Shown here in pieces: positions 60,023-64,000 of a DNA stretch of 64,000 bases; the stretch's first letter is position 1, and each line of letters begins with the position of its first letter. Both the position numbers and the translations under genes were made by a program. The stretch spans positions 100,654 to 164,653 of the forward strand of contig JAJEKV010000125.1 of the NCBI GenBank assembly GCA_021234155.1, written 5' to 3'. This DNA is from Isoetes taiwanensis. Taxonomy: Eukaryota; Streptophyta; Lycopodiopsida; Isoetales; Isoetaceae. The notes under the pieces were generated by a model that worked only from the letters and a program-made list of their open reading frames with translations, did not search any database and had not been told where the DNA came from.

Positions 60023-60400
60023 CTTCTGTCACCAAGGGTGATTAATGTAACCGCATCTATCAATAGGAAGTGAGGGAGATCGGTATTCGCTGGCGTGTTA
60101 TATTTCTTTATTTATAAACTTAGAAACTAAAGAGACACGCCCGTGTTTAGCGTAAAAGTTGAAAGTAGGGATACAATTGTTTGCACGCCCGCTGTAAACG
60201 CCATATAGGAAAAACTATACCGTCTTCGGGTGCATCGATAACCGGTGTAAATAATTGCGGCCTTTATCTATTTACTTATCTATCTATTGTGTTTTTTTTT
60301 TCTCCCTCCTCAAGAATGCACTTCGAGCGTCAGATTCATGTTGAAGGCTAAGATTACCCTAAACACGCTTTTAGCGTGTTTCAAATATTATCTTCATTTT
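60023..60400. promoter_or_regulatory. CACGC/GCGTG-rich intergenic interval 4
   Basis: Contains CGCTGGCGTGTTATATTTC (about 60088), GACACGCCCGTGTTTAGCG (60133), GCACGCCCGC (about 60192) and the perfect stem AAACACGC-TTTTA-GCGTGTTT at 60361-60381. On the minus strand a TTATAAATAAAG lies about 100 bp ahead of the ATG at 60022. Confidence 0.5.
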
Positions 60401-61070
60401 TCTAATGCTTTCTACACATTCATAATAGAAACTTTGCATGCAATAGCATGATTAATTCGTGAAGAGAAACTCAAGAATTTACTCGAATAAAAAGAAGCGT
60501 ATGAAGTTTATAAAAACTATTCTCCGGTTTTCATAAACATCATCCGCTTCCTCCGCCGAGCAAATGCAAAAGCTTGTCTTCTTGGATTAAACCCGCCATT
60601 GAGATGATACTTTAAAACTAAATGAAACTAACCTTGAGTTTCGAGGTCGGAAGGAGGATAGATGCTTGTGGTTTTAATCCGGAGGTTTTTTCGATTGAGA
60701 CCCTTAGTCCCCGCTTTTTGGTTTTAATTCGAGTCTCCGGCGTCCCTCCGCCATGCATGCTGATGCAACAAAAGGCTGAGTCTTTTAGTAAGTTAGGAAT
60801 TGCCTAAAACCAAACATCTAACATTGATGAATATAAATCTGCTCACCAAGATTTCGGGACTGGCGTGATCCAAACACACAGGTTTAAACGGCAAATCGTA
60901 TGAAGGAAGGGAAGAAAAATGTAGAACTTGGAGAGCGTAAAATGGATTTATATAGGCACAATTAGGAAATAAGTTAGCGTGAATAATTGATTGCTTGATG
61001 CTAACACGCTCATGCGTATCTGCCTTCCGCATTACGACATGTATATGGTATATATGGAGAATATTGCATT
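60401..61070 (-). promoter_or_regulatory. Minus-strand promoter-like block A and weak transcript region
   Basis: On the minus strand AATTATTCACGCTAA (60988-60974) is followed by CCTATATAAATCC (about 60955-60943). The arrangement matches 62100-62060. Downstream (lower coordinates) there is only short, degenerate coding. Confidence 0.5.
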
Positions 61071-62060
61071 TCATGCAATAAATTCTGACATTTTATTCCA
61101 TTCATTGCATTGAAAAAAGAATTTCGAAATTTATATAGGCTAAATTAAAAATAATTTTAAAGGCAAAATTATCAAGGCTAAAAATGACTTGTTGAGTTGG
61201 GGAATTGTTTTAGGGTCGATAGGAAAATTTCCTATCTTTTCTTTGTGATTGATTTATAGTGTTCCTAGACAATCGTGAAGACAAAATTTTGAGAAAACAC
61301 TTTGGAGACAAAATGCTTGGAGAAAAAACAGTTTGATTTCATTCAAAATATTTTATGTACGTAAAACTGTTTGAAGAAACTCTTGAAGAAAAAAGTTTGT
61401 GAAGAAAACTATTTGATTTCATTCAAAATTGATATGTACAGATGCCAAGAATGGCTTTTTACAAAATGCCCGGCTTTACAAAATGCCCGAAGGCTTTACA
61501 AGATGCATAGGGATGCTGATCATTGATCTTCCACGTCGGGAACAAAAGAAGAAAGAAAAGGTGTTAGAAAAGAAAGAAAGGTGAAAAAAATAAAAACAGC
61601 ACATGCAAACCCGGCTCATCTCTCACCCATTTAAAACTGGTCAGAATTCTCGACCTTCCTCATCCTCTTCCTCCCCCTCCTCCCTCCTCTTCCTCCCTCC
61701 TCCTCTTCTTCGAGATTTCATTCTCCGCTTGTTTTGGTTAAACCAACCCAAGGCAGCGGTTTCATGCTTGGGAGGACATCTCCTCCTCTTCCTCCAACTC
61801 CTCCTCTTCCTCCTCTTCCTCCTCTTGAGGAATCAGGAGGAAGGAGGAGCTCTCAATTCCTCCTCTTCAAAATCGCATCATCCTCCTAATCGAAGATGAG
61901 GGAGAATTGTGCAAAGGAAATCGATGGCCCCGGGGAAGAGAGGGTTTTTCAACCCCATCGCCTCTTTGACGAGACCCGGGTTCTTCATGAAGCTGCCAGA
62001 TAGGAAGCTTCATGGTGAAGAAAAAAATTGGGAATGTAATGAATGTTGAGAGTGAACCGG
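61071..62060 (-). other. Low-complexity minus-strand module after promoter-like block B
   Basis: An ATG at about 62014 opens MKLPIWQLHEEPGSRQRG and runs about 48 codons. A GGA/GAG-rich segment follows (about 61850-61660) and would encode Arg/Gly- or Glu-rich repeats. Otherwise AT-rich. No family recognised. Confidence 0.35.
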
Positions 62061-62140
62061 ATTTTATATAGGGGTTAATTAGCTCTTAGCGTGAATAATT
62101 ACTGCTCAAATAATGCTTGTGGCGTCTGAAATTCATATTC
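62061..62140 (-). promoter_or_regulatory. Promoter-like block B (minus strand)
   Basis: On the minus strand AATTATTCACGCTAA (62100-62086) precedes CCCTATATAAAATCC (about 62074-62060). The same 15-mer and the same spacing to TATATA occur at 60988-60947. Confidence 0.6.
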
Positions 62141-64000
62141 TCTATTATTCAGTATATTATTATGGATAACAAATTCTCACGCCCATTAGTTATATGTCTT
62201 TTAGAATATATATCCAAATTTGATACCAAAAATTTGGATATATTTATATAAAATGTCATTTCTTGTTGTTGCTATGAAAATTCTTGTTTTAAATGATTAA
62301 TGTTTCATTGTTATTATTATATTAAACCTATTTCCAAGGAATTTCTTGCTTTTAAAAAATTTGATTTACCTCTACATATTCCATAAAAATCGCATGCTTT
62401 TATCTTATGGTGTAATAATTTTTTCTTACTCATTGACTAAAAGGGGTGCAATTTGCTCTAGGTCAATGGTGCCCTCCAACTCAAGATGGTAAGAGCACAT
62501 CAATGAAAACCAACTCCCCAGCAAGAATGTTGAAGAAAACAATTAGTCCCTTCATAGTAGGGTGCAATGGAGGAACAAGAAGGTGAGAATCATGCACAAG
62601 TGCAACAAGGAAATAGTAGGCCAAGGAGTCAAAGCAGCGCATCCGGTCGTCGGCACGATGAAAGGCTAGGGGAAGACAATATTGGTATTGCACTTCATGT
62701 TGGAAGACAACAACCGAAAGGTAAAGGTTTCAAGGACAAGGAATGTCGGCTAGCCAAGCAATTGGAGGTTCTCGCATCATGGCATGGCCTATAAGCAGCT
62801 TGTGGAGGATTATATTTTTCCGTGAAAGCCCCGAGGTTGTTGGGGACAACATTGGTTCTTGATATTGATCCACCGGGCGCTGGAACTCTAAAACCTGAAA
62901 GTAAAAAAGCGGAGAAGCATCACTACGAAGTTAATATCCTAGCAAAAGAGCCAAGTTGATTAGTGACACCAAACGTGAGACAATGGTGAAGGTTAGGCCT
63001 GGGGATTGTTGTTGAGATCAGCGCAATTCTTCTCAATAGAACAATTGGTGGAAGCAAGAGCCACTTTCATATACAATCGTTGATGATATAGAGTGAATCT
63101 GTACATGTACAACAATCTTCGAGCAGTCCGCACCCCAAGATGAAAACCCAAATGAAAGATAATTTTACAATGACAGATGCAAAAGTACGGCGAGTATCCA
63201 CAAATCTAATCCTTCATGGCATAATCAAAACAGCAAGAGAGGTCAGGATTGCTCACAGCGAAACAATGGTTTGCTGGAGACTAACAACAGACCCATTATT
63301 TGGAAAAATGGCACGATTCTGCCCAGTCTATGCCATACACAAAAGCGTATATGGACGAAAAGTGTTATACTGTTGAGAAAAGGTTGCCATCACATTAATA
63401 GACCAAAAGAGTATTTTGGAAGAAGTGAATTCTACTAGAATTCAACTGGGGTTCTTCCTCTGCAATATCCCAACCCTTAGGTTATGGAAGAAGCATCAAT
63501 CATGTCACCATAGCAACTCAAACACTGGTAAAGTGGGTTCTCATGTGCTAAGTCATTACACCTTTGATAAGATCGCGCAACCTAGTCAAAGGGCTAGATG
63601 GGAGCATATGAAGGACCATATGGATCGACTAACTATCATGTAGACCAGCGTTATTGGATGTGAGTGACTTTTATCTGCACTGGAACCCAACTATGGGTAA
63701 TATACAGATAAGATGGACCAGCAAAGACTGCCTTCCAAACTAAGTACACCGAAAGTCACAAAGATCATACCCTACATGCATCTCAAATGACTGGGCAATT
63801 TTGCATGGAAGTAATCAAACTCATGGCCATTTTAGTTTGGAGCCGTGGAGTGATGGTCCAGATTATTATTGGGGAGCACGAAGGAGGTGTTTGAGAACTA
63901 TGAAAATGGATAATGAATTTCCAGACCAAGCAAATTTAGCCAGCACTATATAGAGCAACAAGCGATGAGTAATACGTAACTGAACGAAGCAAGCAAACAT
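62141..64000. other. Uncharacterised region with short plus-strand frames
   Basis: Plus-strand frames at 62567-62794 (a hydrophilic MEEQEGENHAQVQQG start, gag-like in style only), 63140-63376 and 63416-63643 are open but unrecognised, and stops separate them. I see no motif that identifies a mobile element or gene. Confidence 0.35.

Noticed and set aside
61603-61899. Plus-strand Ser/Leu-rich ORF
   Set aside because: It translates a (TCC)n-like low-complexity tract and shows no protein features.

Overview
This window looks like nuclear DNA of a land plant. Two intact, spliced, plant-type genes are visible, both with short GT-AG introns: a SNU23/ZMAT2-like splicing factor and the catalytic subunit of mitochondrial NAD-dependent isocitrate dehydrogenase. 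Nearly everything else is retrotransposon wreckage, duplicated non-coding DNA and decayed genes. I cannot name the species. The transposon load and unfamiliar repeat families fit a large genome, perhaps not an angiosperm.

Layout. 1-8486: a Ty1/copia retrotransposon with matching terminal repeats at both ends (198 of 199 bases identical), an initiator-Met primer site and a broken gag-pol, plus a 380-bp LINE tail inserted in gag and an unusual 3.4-kb 3' region. 8487-10480: minus-strand LINE ORF1 remnant interrupted by the copia element. 10844-13860 and 14498-17434: two copies of a ~3-kb direct duplication. The first copy carries a tRNA-derived SINE whose empty site is preserved in the second. 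17435-20400: minus-strand LINE 3' ends and a decayed reverse transcriptase. 20401-26319: gene-poor.

26320-28261: SNU23, ten exons, 202 codons. 28690-30470: minus-strand Ty3/gypsy gag-protease fragment. 30687-31467: a cluster of inverted repeats and short tandem repeats directly upstream of the isocitrate dehydrogenase gene at 31656-33345 (seven exons, 360 codons). 33568-33980: a MITE-like foldback just behind it. 34807-36587: a decayed unknown coding region. 36588-40230: gene-poor, with a few exon-like segments on the minus strand.

40230-51010: two direct copies of a ~5-kb non-coding macrorepeat, the first split by a 1.2-kb retroposon with a target-site duplication. The macrorepeats contain clusters of a short hairpin of the form GCATCACCC-loop-GGGTGGA, whose arms are kept while the loop varies. 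53768-62100: minus-strand decayed gene modules, including an FCP1/HAD-like phosphatase homologue. They are separated by short intervals rich in a second small hairpin, CACGC-loop-GCGTG, and two intervals share the same promoter-like arrangement. 62140-64000: an uncharacterised, mostly decayed stretch.

The two hairpin families, the macrorepeat and the 54-62 kb module cluster are the least explained structures and the best candidates for something undescribed.
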